This document shows, one piece after another, positions 30,273 through 43,254 of a DNA stretch of 64,000 nt (position 1 is the stretch's first letter; every line of letters begins with the position of its first letter). Both the position numbers and the translations under genes were made by a program. This DNA comes from Phorcus lineatus. Its lineage: Eukaryota; Mollusca; Gastropoda; Trochida; Trochidae. The DNA is taken from the NCBI GenBank assembly GCA_921293015.1, contig OV121082.1:23661997-23725996 (forward strand). The letters are read 5' to 3'. The notes below the pieces were generated by a model. The model had not been told where the DNA came from and ran no database searches. It saw nothing but the letters and a program-made list of their open reading frames with translations.

Positions 30273-31190
30273 TTTTGATGATTCGTCAGAACCAAATAAA
30301 TGTCAATAAAATCTTGGCTGTGAGTTTGTTTGTGGCTGCTGGAGTGAACTAAACGATTAAATATTTTGCCACAATGATGGAACTTAAATCTGCTTTCAAT
30401 ATGTCTTTTAAATTTTTCTTTTATCTTCTTGAGACTTTTTTCTATATTCTTTGATGCTTGACTGTCTCCTGAGATTCTTTCTATATTCTTTGATGCTTGA
30501 CTGTCTCCTGAGATTCTTTCTATATTTTTTTATGCTGGACTGTCTCCTGAGATTCTTTTCTATATTTTGATGCTTTTTTGTGTTTTGATTTGGCAGTAGA
30601 TGCGTACCGCAATCAAAATTTGTATCTCTTAATTGTACATTGGCCGATATTTGGAATATGAATATTTGACTCCAACCAGCAATATTCTGTATTCTCCATC
30701 TGTATTCTCCATCTGTATTCTCCAGTATTCAAGTCATGGCTTCCAAGCTCTTCATGTTGGGTTAAGGAGAAACGAGTCTAGGTCATAATCAATATTGAGG
30801 GACAGCATTTATCATCTCAACTTAGAAATTACTAATCCCAGGATTCCTCAAAGCTGAACTTTCTCTGATAAACAAGAAAGCCATGAAAATCCAATTTTAG
30901 AACCTGGATTACGTCTCACGAGTTTCCAATGAAAAACAAACTCTGCCTTTTCCTGGCTTTTCCAAATAGAGCTCATTTTACAATATAGCTAGTCCCCAAG
31001 GTATTATTGCCGTAACTCTGCTTACATGAATGACAATTGTGTTTCTGGTGTGATATATCATTTTTTAGAAATGTGGCTGTTAATGTAACACTGTCATTGA
31101 AGTGAAGATTGTCACATCCTGTAAAGACAAAAACAAGAGAACCAGATAAAGATAAGACACATAAAGATAAGACACATAAAGAGACTCGAG
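30273..31190. other. 5' flank of SLC16 gene A
   Basis: No gene is visible. The first few hundred bases upstream of the ATG at 30272 should hold the 5' UTR and promoter, but no TATA box or clear transcription start is seen. A 39-bp tandem repeat lies at 30441-30575. Confidence 0.5.
30441..30575. repeat. 39-bp tandem repeat, about 3.3 units
   Basis: Unit TCTATATTCTTTGATGCTTG followed by ACTGTCTCCTGAGATTCTT. Starts are near 30441, 30480, 30519 and 30559, with the last unit degenerate. It lies about 170 bp upstream of the SLC16-A start codon, so it could sit in the promoter or 5' UTR. Confidence 0.85.
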
Positions 31191-31358
<168 letters not shown>

Positions 31359-31702
31359 ATCATTTAACTATGACCAACCACCAATTGATGAACATGTCGC
31401 TTCATGGTGGCTCTTTATCATATATATATCTTTCAATCATTTCAACCTCAAAATCACAATTTCTTGTATGTGCTTGAAATGAGTCATTTATCATTACTGA
31501 GAGTTGTTGTTGGACGCAAATTTGCAATCAATCTGCACTAACAGCCAAATGTAAGATCCTTATAAATGCCCTCAGGATATTTGGTGAAACCTTGAGGCTG
31601 CCAAAACTGGCTTCCGTTTGATTCAAAAGACAAACATGATTTGACAGGTAGTAAATATTATACATCTCTTATATTAGAGAACAATTAATGACCTAATACA
31701 TA

Positions 31703-32263
31703 GACCTGTGAATCCTGGCCTTTGTGGTGAGACGATATATCCCGATTCTAGTTTTATTAGGCGAGACGATATATCATGGAATTATTGCAAAGGAACCCGC
31801 GAGACAATTATCATCACGATACAGTGGTTACGATACAATACGTATCCCGATTCACTACACTTTATGAAAGAACTATAGATAGGACATAGAACAGTAACGT
31901 TATTTCTTAGATACCAAATTGTCATAGATATTACATGAAGGGAAATCACAAAATTAGAGTGACTGTGAAATTACATATAGAATATCAGAAATATCATATG
32001 ATTTCTCTTTCTGTTTCTGTTCTAACCACTGTTATCTCTGAAATAGAAGAAAAACATTTTTAGCTTTTATAGTTATTTGCTTGAAACAAATTATGTAACA
32101 GTATCGTGATATATTGTCTCTTATGGCGATACATCGATGTATTGTGAAGCCTCACGATATAAATATCCTAATATATTGTCTAAACATGTTTTGTATCGAT
32201 GCACTCGTATCGCGTAGTAGACGATGCAAACATCGATACTATCGATGAATCGTTACACCACTA
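31703..32263. mobile_element. hAT-like MITE flanked by a 10-bp direct repeat
   Basis: A 561-bp segment flanked by identical CTAATACATA (31693-31702 and 32264-32273), consistent with an 8-10 bp target-site duplication. The right end reads, in reverse complement, TAGTGGTGTAACGATTCATC. A similar GTGGTG..ACGAT occurs about 20 bp inside the left end. The interior is rich in ACGATATA and ATCGAT motifs and has no open frame. The superfamily is inferred from TSD length and end sequence. Confidence 0.65.
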
Positions 32264-33265
32264 CTAATACATAAAGTACAATAAAAAAAAATGTAGCTAG
32301 TAAGCCACACAACCCAACTTTCAAAACTACTCAAATGTTTTCTAACTGCTCACCTCTCCATGGCATCAAGTAAACAGAACATCATTCTTATATGCCATAT
32401 CCTTCCCTTACCCTTAAAGTTTCATACAGGTCTAATGAGACAGCAACCTACCATCCGAGTTATGTACTTATGTATGTAAGTAAACATGAAAATAAGTCAA
32501 TATTTGAGGACAGTACATTTTGAATGAAAAAACTTATACATCGTGTCACGCACGTGTCCAATTTTGGGTTGTAGGTAAACCATGTCCAGGTGAAATGTAT
32601 TGATGCCTGTGTCCAAATATTCCGTCCTAGAATAAACCACGCTTTAGCCTATGTTTAAACTTTATGTAATTTGCTCTCCAGCACCACAATTATTAGCCCC
32701 AAAGTTACTATTTAGAAATTATGTTACTGTTTGACAAAATTTGTTACATTTATCTTTCAACTTGTGTTACTATGTAACAAATTACATATAAAAAGTTTGT
32801 TATTCAATAGTTAATGTGCCCAAATGCAGTGAAAATAAAATATATCATGCTGAGAATGGGAGGATGATTATATTATATCAATATTGTAACATCAGTTATT
32901 ACTGAAGCACATTAATCTAAAATTCATAAGAAAATAATTCCAATCAAGGTTAACTCCCAAATGAAATGGGGAAGATGGAATAGCCAGTTTTGAAGAGTGT
33001 TAAAACAAAAAGTAATATAATACGTTTCAGTTGATAATATATCAGGGCATCGTTGGAAAGATGTAATATTTAAATTTTTGCCCTGGGGCATTGCAATAAG
33101 CTGCTTATCTGCATATTTTACCCAATTAAATCATTAAGTACATAATCAGATAAAAATATGGGAGTACAGATACACAAACATTGTTTGCGTACTGTATTAG
33201 TTTGTAAACATTAGCGTATCTTACAATAACCCCCTGGCCTTTATTATACACATCTTTGGTACTCT

Positions 33266-33378
33266 CAAAACACAGAAATGACACTTGAAAATGTTTCCAC
33301 ATGAAATCATCATCAGACATTTTGGAAACGTCACTTTTAAATGAGGAAACATTTTCGAGTGTCATTTCTTTGTTTAGT
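33266..33378. repeat. Long hairpin (24-nt arms, one mismatch)
   Basis: Arms at 33275-33298 and 33345-33368 are reverse complements with a single T/C mismatch and are separated by 46 bp. Weaker complementarity extends outward by about 10 bp on each side. No function is assigned. Confidence 0.8.
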
Positions 33379-33619
33379 AGGTTCTCTCCCCATACTGTAT
33401 TCAACTTTCTTTTACCGTTGTGAATCATTTATTTGATTTACAGCTATGTCATTCTCTTATTTTCCTCTGCTTTAGCGTAGCTTAGGCAGCCGCCCAAACA
33501 ATATGTTACATTTATGGCCATTTATGTAAAGCAACATTTATGCGTAGAGATAGGAAGCATTAGAAATTCCTGGCCTAGAAGCCGTATGGGTAAAACTGAA
33601 ATGTAAATGTAGACATTAT

Positions 33620-36055
33620 CTTATCGGTGCGTTCTACCGCGCGGACAAGAGTGAACATTATTGGAATAAGATTGATGAATCTATTGGAATGGCCATCGAT
33701 ATGAATATTTTTACGATTATTACTGGTGATTTTAACATAGATATTTTAAGCGAAAATAATATCAAGATAGAAACATTGAATCGCGTGTATGGGATAAATC
33801 AGATTATAAATGAACCGACTAGAATAACGCATAACTCAAGCATTTTGATAGATTTGATTTTTGTTACACATGAAAATAGCGTGCTAAGTTCAGGCGTCCT
33901 GGATCCCATATGTAGCGATCATTGTCCGATCTTCATAACAATAAGAGATAATCTAAATAAGACTAATGCAACAATAAAACGAACAGTGTACGATTATAAG
34001 TCAATGGATATGGAACATGCGCGTATACTCATTTCCGAAATTGACGAAAGTGAAATATTCTCCACTGACAACATCAACAATGCAACGGTCATTTTAACAA
34101 CAAAATTAAAACAGATCTTAGATATCACAACACCAAATAGACTTGTTAATGTAAGAACAAAAGATCCTTTGTGGATGAATAGCGAAATTCGTTCTGCAAT
34201 ACGCAAACGCAACTGATTTCACAAAAAGGCAAAATATCGCAATCGTGCGTCCGACTGGGCAAATTTTAGATCAATTAGAAATAAGGTAATACATTTGATA
34301 CGTGTTTCTAAAAGGAAATGCGACTTAAGAATCGATCACAGGATAAATACCTCGATTGGCACGAAAACTTGGTGGCGTATGGTCAAGCAATATGTTCAAA
34401 GAAAATCTGTTTTTTGCGACATCAGTAAAGCGTTTGATAGAGTTTGGCACCGAGGCATAATATCAAAACTTAAAAAATATGGCATCGATGGATCTCTTTT
34501 GAGCTGGTTTGAAAGTTATTTAGAAAATAGAATACAGAAGGTTGTCGTAGATGGTCTTTGCTCTGATCGTAAAACTATACTTGCTGGCGTGCCACAAGGC
34601 TCCGTGTTGGGACCACTACTTTTTATAGTTTATATCAACGATATAGTAAATGGTATAGAAAGTCATATTCGTCTATTTGCAGATGACACATCAATATATG
34701 TTATTGTAGACGATCGCGATATTGCCGCGTCTTGTCTTAATGACGACCTGAACCGGATTTCGAGCTGGGCCGAAAAATGGCAAGTCAACTTTAACCCTAG
34801 CAAAACAGAAACTGTAAACTTCTCTCTTAAACTTAAAGGTGACATATTCCGACTTTGTATATGGATCAAACCCCGATACAAGAAGTTAAAAACCATAAAC
34901 ACCTTGGTGTTATTCTTCAGAGTAATTGTTCATGGAATAGTCATATTGAAGATATTGTAAATAAAGTAAGCCCAATGATAAACTGCCTCCGAAGTTTTAA
35001 ATATCGCCTCTCAAGAAAAACGCTCGAAATTATGTACAAATCTTTTGTGACGCCGATCTTTGATTACTGTTGTCACATCTGGGATAATTGTACGCAAGAA
35101 CAATCTTATCTTCTCGAACAGTTACATTTAGATGCACTTCGAACTATAAGTGGCGCAGTTCGTGGTACTAGCCATGAAAAATTATACCGAGAAACTCTGT
35201 TTAAACCACTATCTGAAAGAAGGCATAATATCAAATTGACTTATTTCTATAAAATGTATAACAATCTCTCCCCGGATTACTTATGCGACCTCGTGCCTAA
35301 ACCTGTCTCTGACAATAGTCAATATCTTCTAAGGAACAGTTCTAAGTTACAAACTATACCCTGTAGAACCAAAATATATGAAAAATCGTTCCTTCCAGAT
35401 ACCATTAAATTGTGGAATTCGTTACCCGACGAAATAACCAATGCTGAAACAATTAGCAAATTCAAATCTCTTTTAACAAAGTCTGAATCAAAAAATTACC
35501 TCGATCTTAATTACGGCAGTCGATTTTGTCAAATTGTACACAGTCGTCTCAAGCTCGGATGCAGTGATCTTAACGCTGATAAGGTCAATAGACATGTTTC
35601 AAGTAATGCTGAATGCGCTTGTGGATATCCCAATGAAAATGTTACCCATTATCTATTTATATGCAAGCTCTATTCGGATTCAAGAAATGATGCCTACTTC
35701 TATATAAATGGCCACAGCCTCCAAACTGTGTTATATGGAACACCACTTATGAACAAAAATGGAAATTTAAATATAATAAAATCCTTACATCAATTTATAT
35801 GTAAGAGTAAGCGTTTTGAAAAAACAATGTAAATTATAAACAAAACATTACCTGTGAAAATAACTGCATGTGTTATGTTACTTAGTCTGAATTTGTAGAT
35901 ACTCAATTGATGTAATGATATGCTACGGTGTTCTGATTTTTGTTTCTTGTCTAGTTCGTGTGTACTATATTTATCATCTTTGTACTGGTGCGGTATTTAT
36001 ATAAGCAAAGCTTTGCTTGTTTACCAAACCAGATTCGTTTCTTGAATAAAAATAT
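33620..36055 (+). pseudogene. Broken Jockey-like LINE retrotransposon (endonuclease and reverse transcriptase)
   Basis: 5'-truncated non-LTR element. The remaining endonuclease starts near 33626 (IGAFYRADK) and shows GDFNID, a THNSSILIDLIFV-like block and SDHCPI. An in-frame TGA at 34214 interrupts the linker. The reverse transcriptase retains DISKAFDRVWH, AGVPQGSVLGPLLF and the catalytic FADD box, but the N-terminal RT motifs are missing: WWRMVKQYVQ runs straight into VFCDISKAF, implying an internal deletion of about a hundred codons. A frameshift near 34850 separates this from the C-terminal part (34855-35832), which ends in a CxC..H..C zinc-knuckle-like motif (CACGYPNENVTHYLFIC). A LINE 3' UTR follows, with AATAAA near 36048. 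The element is non-functional and lies in intergenic DNA. Confidence 0.88.
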
Positions 36056-36059
36056 GTTT

Positions 36060-38950
36060 AAACCAATATGTTACCGTGTAAGCAGCTTGGTCGCCACAAG
36101 CCCATTTCTTAGACATAAAAAAAATGTCACTGTTTTTTCCTTAGTTTATTTACTTTACTCTGTACAGAGTTTAATTATAGTGTTAAAACAACAATCTGTT
36201 TTTCGAAAGAAGCCCTAATTATCAATTAATTCATTTAATGATTGATGAATTCACTTTAAAAATGACATTTCATGAATGGAAAAGTAGTAGGTCTTATTCT
36301 TTCTATATCTTCAATACGCTTTAGATAACAATAAACAAATGTTTAACACTATCATCTTTGATTATGTCCATCATTAATATTGGGTTTACATTTTTGGGGG
36401 GCTGGTCGTATTTTTCCCTACAACATAAACACTTGTAAACTTGTAAAAAAAACGTAAGCGCATTGTCAAGTTTTGCTACCGAGCTGTCATTGAAAATTAC
36501 GAAACGATCATTTTAACTGACCTATATTCTCTAGCCTACAGTGAAGCAATGATCGCTTTGATACTTGCAATCCCCATTACTATATTACTTACATGTTGCA
36601 AGTTTCACAAACATCTGTTGCCATTCTCTCTCACATACTAGGCCTAATCAAAGCGATCGAAAACCATCTCAGCTGCAAACATATCGCACATTTAACTTTT
36701 GGTTGATACGCAACTAGAGTTACCTCCCCTTACTATATATTTGTTTACGTGCTTAAAATCGATATCGGTATCAATGGTTCATTATCATTTTATTGTCCAA
36801 TTATAAATAATAAACTGAAATCTCCATAGCAAATATAGGTTTCATATTTCTATTTGTGTCCAGTGAATTATATCAATAATTATATATACATGTTTCAATA
36901 ATTGGAAAATTAATTCAAAGAGTTTATTAGATTAAAGGTTGATGCATTTTTTGTGTCTTCTTTTCCTCCTAAATTTTCAAACGAGATAAATATTATTGCT
37001 ATATGAATTGATTATTTGTATCCATTTTTTACCATATTTTCTACAACAAATAGACGGGATAGGTCGCATTTCGACTTTCTAACAAATTTTTTCAACAGTG
37101 TTTAGCTTTTGCAACATGGCAGATATATAGGTACAGACGCTTAGACAATGTACAATAGACTTTGATTGATTTGCAAGGGACGAGTGATTTGCGCACATGC
37201 ACTATTTTAGTAATACAGAGAAATTAGCCCGGCCATCTCCGACACACGAGAACTCAGAGAGACACTTAATGGTGAACGGAGCAATCTGCCAAATTCAATT
37301 CTTACGTAAATTTGTGAACATATTGGTGAGGCAATGTGACAAGAATTTCATTCGAGGACATTCTACACTACCATAAAACACGATAGAATTGGCATTATGC
37401 TGCCATTTCTTCAACAAAATGTGTATATAACTGTATTTTGTTGATTTGACACATTATTAAGTGTAATGAAATAGAAATATCCGTGTAAAATCAATGTTCT
37501 TACAAATTAGTAAAAAGAGTTACCATAAAAAAGATCACAATTTGTCATCATAATGTCTTGTAAAAAATGATACACGTGTAAATCTTTGACAGTACGTGTC
37601 TCGGATCAATTACCTGGTTGATTTTACAGAACAGGTGTCAACTCAACTTCTCGAATGTCCATCAAAGGAGTCCTCTGTTGGAAATGGGAAAGCCAAAGCC
37701 GGGATGTAACTCTGAAAGAGTTCATTCAATTGCTTCACTTTGTGAAGTTAAAGATAGATAAACAGCTGTGATAAGAGTTTATTTTGAAAGACAATTTTTT
37801 TCCCGATAAACCTTTTGACATTCTTTGCAGAGGCATCCTCACCAAAAAGGTTACATAAGTCTTTTTTTCCTTGTATACCCTTTTAAACATGGATCCCTTC
37901 TTGACATGAAATACCTACTCTTGACTAGTTGAAATCAAAGTTAACTGTCAAATAGGCGGATGTCGTACAAACTGCAAATTTAGATTATTTAGGTAACTCT
38001 TGGCAACAGACCTGCTTAGATTTCTTACAAGCTGTCCAATAACAAGTAAAACAGTATTTGAATGGATAAAGATAAAGATATCAATGTTGCATAACTTTGC
38101 TAGGTTATTTAGAAAGATGGCCCACTCGTAACAGAGGTTACAGGAAAAATGACGTGAGTAGCCTTTTGTGAGTTGAGAATGACTGCTGATTTATTTATGC
38201 ACACAGATACAATTTCAAGACACGGTTATAGTTATATTGCCACGCATCACCTATTCTTACGCCAGCCCTAAGGCTAAGACAGCCCTTGTCACATTTCACA
38301 TGCTTTTATGTGCTTGTTCACAAAGGCTGCTGCGACGGATGCTGCGAAGGATATGATATATAGTCCAATGACATGAATGAAAAATCATATGAGAATTGCA
38401 ACCTTTCGCTGACGACAAAAACACAAACACTGGACACAAATTTTGGCTGGTTGGCAGCAAGGTTTAAATGATCCAGTGAAAGAGACTGGTGCAAATTAAA
38501 GCCATGCGGGGGAAGATGACTTTTGGTATGAATGTTATCCTTACCAGTCTGTAGGTGGGTAAATCATCAAGAATTTAAAAAGTTCTCATACAAAATTGGA
38601 AAGCCATCAGATGAACCTCCCAGGAAGCTTGCAGCAGCGATACTTCAAAGATTATACAGATGTAGATGTGTCATGTGATGTGGTTATAAACAGCTGGTTT
38701 AATGCCAGGAATTAAATTATAGGAGCGAAATGACTAGTGACATTGAATATTGTGATCACTTATCGTGACGATATAGAAATTGAAGCAGTCAGGATGAAAT
38801 ATATATTACCTATGTAAAGTTCGTATCAGCTACGGCTGTTGCTAGCCACCACTTAAGCTAAATTCGTACGCATGTAGGCTATCATAACTACGGGAATGAA
38901 ACTGAGACTTATGAATATATAAATATTATTCAATATTATTCAAGTGTAAC
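36060..38950. other. Featureless AT-rich intergenic DNA
   Basis: About 2.9 kb without a supportable gene or strong repeat. The inverted form of the GGGAGGTAACTC motif occurs near 36718. Confidence 0.6.
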
Positions 38951-38955
38951 ACAAA

Positions 38956-39338
38956 TGTGGTGGCACGTGGTCCTGTGCATAGCTCAGTTGACTGCTATCA
39001 GTGAATTTCAGCAAAATCTGGCGTGGCTCGCTGAAAGGGTGGGTCACCCGATCATTGCTGTGTTAACTGAGAATTTGAAGGGTTATTCCCTGCCCCACAC
39101 TGAGACACAAGTAAAAAACTTGTGGTGTCTGCATAGGCAAGAGACTTTGTTCGAATTGTGCCTCTGTTCACCCAGCAGTAGTAATTGGGTACCTGGTGTA
39201 GATTGTGGAGATGACCTTGAGCGCTGTAACAGGCAGATTGGGTTAGACCAGGGTAATAATGCAGTATGCGCTTAGAGCATATCCCTCAGTGATGTGGATT
39301 AGCGCAATATAAATATCCTTATTATTATCATTATAAAT
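38956..39338 (+). mobile_element. tRNA-derived SINE, family A, copy 2
   Basis: Homologous end to end with 7063-7432: GGCACGTGGTCCTGTGCATA start, TAGCTCAGTTGACTGCTATC, GGTTATTCCCTGCCCCACAC, TTGAGCGCTGTAAC, and an AGCGCAATATAAATATCC end with a TTATTATTATCATTAT tail. The apparent 106-codon frame across it is not a gene. Confidence 0.85.
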
Positions 39339-39361
39339 CAAAACTGGGGAAGTATTAGGAT

Positions 39362-39672
39362 GATGAAGACGAGTTTATGCAGATGTAGATAAGACGAGTT
39401 AATGCAGATGTAGATGAAGACAAGTTAATTCAGATGTAGATGAAGACGAGTTAATGCAGATTTTGATGAAGACGAGTTAATGCAGATGTAGATGAAGACA
39501 AGTTAATGCAGATGTAGATGAAGACGAGTTAATGCAGATTTTGATGAAGACGAGTTAATGCAGATGTAGATGAAGACGAGTTAATGCAGATGTAGATGAA
39601 GACGAGTTAATGCAGATGTAGATGAAGACGAGTTAATGCAGATGTAGATGAAAACGAGTTAATGCAGATTTT
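39362..39672. repeat. 26-bp minisatellite, about 12 units
   Basis: Unit GATGAAGACGAGTTAATGCA followed by GATGTA (variant GATTTT). Starts fall every 26 bp except one 3-bp-shorter unit near 39388. It directly follows the family A SINE tail. Confidence 0.93.
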
Positions 39673-40087
39673 CATTAAGCTAAGAATTGACAGCTGTTGA
39701 ACTAAGTTGAATACAGATTACAATTTCAAAATCTTATTCTATATTATTAATTTATCATTAAAATCTCAATAATTTTCATATTGAAGAAAGAAACCCTACC
39801 TCAGCTATGTGCAAGTGACTTATTCAATGGATGAAGAGTGGAAAATGTTTGTTTACAGTGAGGTACGATGGTGACGTGTCAAGAACATAACACAACAGCG
39901 GAAGGTACGCCATAAACCAATCTGGCCTTGGGACCGGATATGCTAAACATTTGTACAATTGTTATCAACGTTTTTTCACCTCATGTCAATTTCATTTTCT
40001 TAATACAATGTCTTTCAAAAGTTTTCTTTGAATATCGTGATTTTGTAGTGACACATTATGACTGGTTAATAATGACAAACTCCATGA

Positions 40088-40413
40088 AAAACACCTTGGT
40101 GTAGTGGTTAGCGCGCTGGCCTCTCATGCCATCAGCCCGGGTTCAAACTCGACAAGAGACACAATGAATTTGTTACCTGGGCTTTACATTCTATTGTGTC
40201 CTTTGGCAGGGCACTTCATCCACATTGAACTCAGTCCAAACCAGCTTTACAATTGGGTACCTGAATACAGGATGTACAGATCTATAAGGTTCTGCTTAGC
40301 ACTAAATAGCTGCCTTTAAAATACAATTCCCTCAAGGTAATAATGTTTTTACTGCCAGTGAGCAGTCCTGGACTGGATTTAAGGCCTTAAAACTGTAGTT
40401 ATTATTATAATCG
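40088..40413 (+). mobile_element. tRNA-derived SINE, family B
   Basis: The head is strongly tRNA-like: GGTGTAGTGGTTAGCGCGCT (A box), a 4-bp stem TGGC/GCCA around a CTCTCAT loop (a Glu-CTC-like anticodon loop) and GGGTTCAAACTC (B box). The body shares the GGCA.GGCACTTCATCCACATTG and AATTGGGTACCTG blocks with family A, and the tail is TTATTATTATAAT. The anticodon assignment is tentative. Confidence 0.82.
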
Positions 40414-40715
40414 GTTTCTATTTGCATTTTTTGCTGTAAACTTATTAAAGCCCATCCAAAAACATTGATAAAGACTTCTTATAGGGATTCTTCATATGCG
40501 CAAGGAATCAGATGGGGCAGTCTCCATCGCTGGGTATGCAAGCCCTGTTGCATTTCATCAATGCAACTTTTCTTTTCAGGTTCTTCAGTAGACCTGATAA
40601 TCCATCAGATATCCAGGAGATTCCAATTACCTCTGTTTGTGCATTACACTCAAACCACAAATTTTGACAAATGCAGCAAGGCATCATCTAGTAATAATGG
40701 AAACTGGCACAAATT

Positions 40716-41300
40716 AAACCTTGCTGTGTAGGTGGCAAGTTAATTGGGAAGACACCATTTGTTGTTGATATATGCAGAGTGTCCAAAGAAAGAAGGCAAA
40801 ACAAAACTATTTTTATAGATTTTAATACTTCAGAACAAAATATGATAAAGTCAAACATAGCAATGAAATGGAATAATTCATGTATAAACTGTCATAAAAA
40901 GTATTTGTAAAATTTGCATCCTGATGGTAGTAAGTAATAGGCAGTAAAGAAAGTACACAATATCTCTAGATACATATATCAAAATAAGTCCTTCCATTTG
41001 CATAAGACACTTCAAGAGAAATAAACCCTGCTGTGTAAGTAGCAAGTAAATTGGGGAGGCATCATTTGTTGTTAATATACACTGAGTGTCCAAAGACAAA
41101 ACTTTTATAGATTTTAATACTTCAGAACAAAGCATGATAAAGTCAAACAGCAATGAAATAAATAATTTCACGTGTAAATTAAAAGTATTTGTAAAATCTG
41201 AAACCTGGAGGTAGTAAGTTATAGGCAGTAAAAAACACATCTCTGTATATATTCATATCAAAATAAGACATTTCATTTGCGTAAGACACTTCCAGATAGA
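40716..41300. repeat. Tandem duplication of a ~305-bp unit
   Basis: The copies start near 40714 and 41019. Shared phrases include TTTATAGATTTTAATACTTC, ATGATAAAGTCAAACA and TAAGACACTTCCAGA/TAAGACACTTCAAGA. They remain easily alignable despite scattered changes and small deletions. The antisense frame at 41240-40878 straddles both copies and is not judged a gene. Confidence 0.85.
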
Positions 41301-42809
41301 TATCACTTCACAATGGCAATGGATAATAGAAAAGATTCCTTCAAACATGATTTGAACTGCATTCTATGAGCTACAGAGTGCAGACGACATAGTCCTCTGA
41401 ACTGTGAAGAATTCCAATTTCAATATCTATTCCAAGTAATTGTCACAGATGTTTGTACTTAATTACGTTCAGGGAAGCCATATAACTGTTATCAACTGGG
41501 CTGGTGTTAAGGATGATTTGTTCTTCAATTTGCAAATGAGTTGAATGAGTGATATGACAAACAATAACATAGTAATCCTTGCCTAACAAGTACACAAGAG
41601 TCTGTGTGGTGGAAGAGTTTATATACCTTACCACATATAATTAAAGGGGCTGTTACACATTTAGAAAAAAATATTTCATAAAACTTTCCCATTAAAAACA
41701 TTAGTTTATGCCAAATGTGTAATCTTCTTCACTAAACTCGGTCATCTGAAGTCGTAGAAAAATAATCATGTATCGAGTAAAACCACTGGCGGCCATTTTT
41801 GTGTGAACACATTTTAATCATTTGAAGTATGGAAATGGATTCGTATAGTTTAAATGAACATGGTAAGCTCGTTTTGTTACTGCTTCTATTGATTAAGAAA
41901 CTTTGTGTGGAATTGGAAACATTAATTTTTGTGGTATCAATTAATCTATCTAAATTAAACTTGTTTCTGTCCCTTTAACTGCATGACTGGATGGTTACTT
42001 TGACAATCAAAAATTATCATTGATATTTACAATAACATTATCTTCTGTAACATATTGCATTTGGTATAATATCCAACCTTCATATCTATATATTATGTAA
42101 TAAACTCTCCCATAAAAATGTACCAATAATTATTATCATGTAAATAATTATTGTTTTTATAAATTGGTCCACTTGATTAGGAAATTAATTCAACATCTGC
42201 TGCAAATAAAACTTTAATGTAATCAATATAACATATGCAAAATTGTAAAAAGTACAATCATGAACAAGTAAAAAATACCAACTAAGGGAAAAACAAAAAC
42301 AACAAGAATATTACATTTTCAGTTTCAGTTGTGACCGTATCAGTACAGATAATTGGTACAATAGCATGACATTCAGTATTGGTACAGATTGTATAATTGT
42401 TTATATTGCTCAACAGGTTGGTCATATTTTCACTTTCCCATATGATTTTACAACAAAGGTGCATTGCATTTACACTTCCTTTTTTCATGATATTAGTTTT
42501 CTATGGTAATTGTGTTTAACATGTGCCTCTCTTATGTACAAAGCTGAAAACAAAACAGGCAAATCATGAACAATAAAAATTGTATGAAACTTGGCTTGTT
42601 GGGGTATCAAGGTTGTTAAATCTCAATGGTCTGTACAGATCTTTAATGGGACAAAGTTGAGCAACGCAAAGACAACAATGACAAAGTCATTAATCCTACT
42701 GATAAAATAACAAACAATTAATATTTTCTTTTTCTTTTAAGTTAATATACACATACATCACATTTTTATTGATTCCAAAAGATAAGAACATCAGAACATA
42801 CACACACCA

Positions 42810-43120
42810 TGAACAGAGTGTATGCAAAATACACCAACTCTGAAGTTGCCAACAGGATAGTGGTCTTAAATCTGACCATCAATATCTAATGAAGAAATAC
42901 TAGAAGAATGAAGAATTATTTCTTATTTTGTAACTAAGATATTGTATAGCTAGTCTTAAATATCAGTAAAAGTAATTAACATTGATATTTGGCATATAAC
43001 AAGAAACATAAAAGATTGTTGATGGTTCAACAGAATAAATGAGCTTTAGACTTACCAGATGCAGATTTTTATAATCTGACTGTTAGTGGATACCCAAGAA
43101 TTGCTGGAGAAATGGTGAGA
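42810..43120 (+). pseudogene. Decayed fragments resembling a fibrinogen-related domain
   Basis: Two short stretches in plus-strand frames. Around 42813-42865 the translation reads RVYAKYTNSEVAN, and 43058-43117 reads DADFYNLTVSGYPRIAGEMV. Both fit the FReD pattern (..vYA.Y..F.V......Y.L.V.GYsG.AGD). They are separated by non-coding DNA and have no surrounding open frame, so they look like relic exons. A more complete relative is at 45035-45150. FReDs are lectin-like immune domains that are expanded in molluscs. The identification rests on short motifs only. Confidence 0.42.
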
Positions 43121-43254
43121 AAGTGACATTTCCTTCGAGGTAATGTAGATTTTTTTTGCTTTGGTTATTATTAACAATAAAACAAGTGTTTGCCACTGAC
43201 ATGGCAATGTTCCCCGCCGTTATGAGATATTTGGCATAATTAATATTATCGCGT

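Noticed and set aside
38955..39275. 106-codon frame
   Set aside because: It is entirely within the family A SINE.
40088..40165. Functional tRNA gene
   Set aside because: The tRNA-like head lacks a proper acceptor stem and is fused to a SINE body with a TTATTATT tail.
40878..41240. 120-codon antisense frame with hydrophobic segments
   Set aside because: It runs across both copies of a tandem duplication in AT-rich DNA, with no homologous domain and no codon bias.
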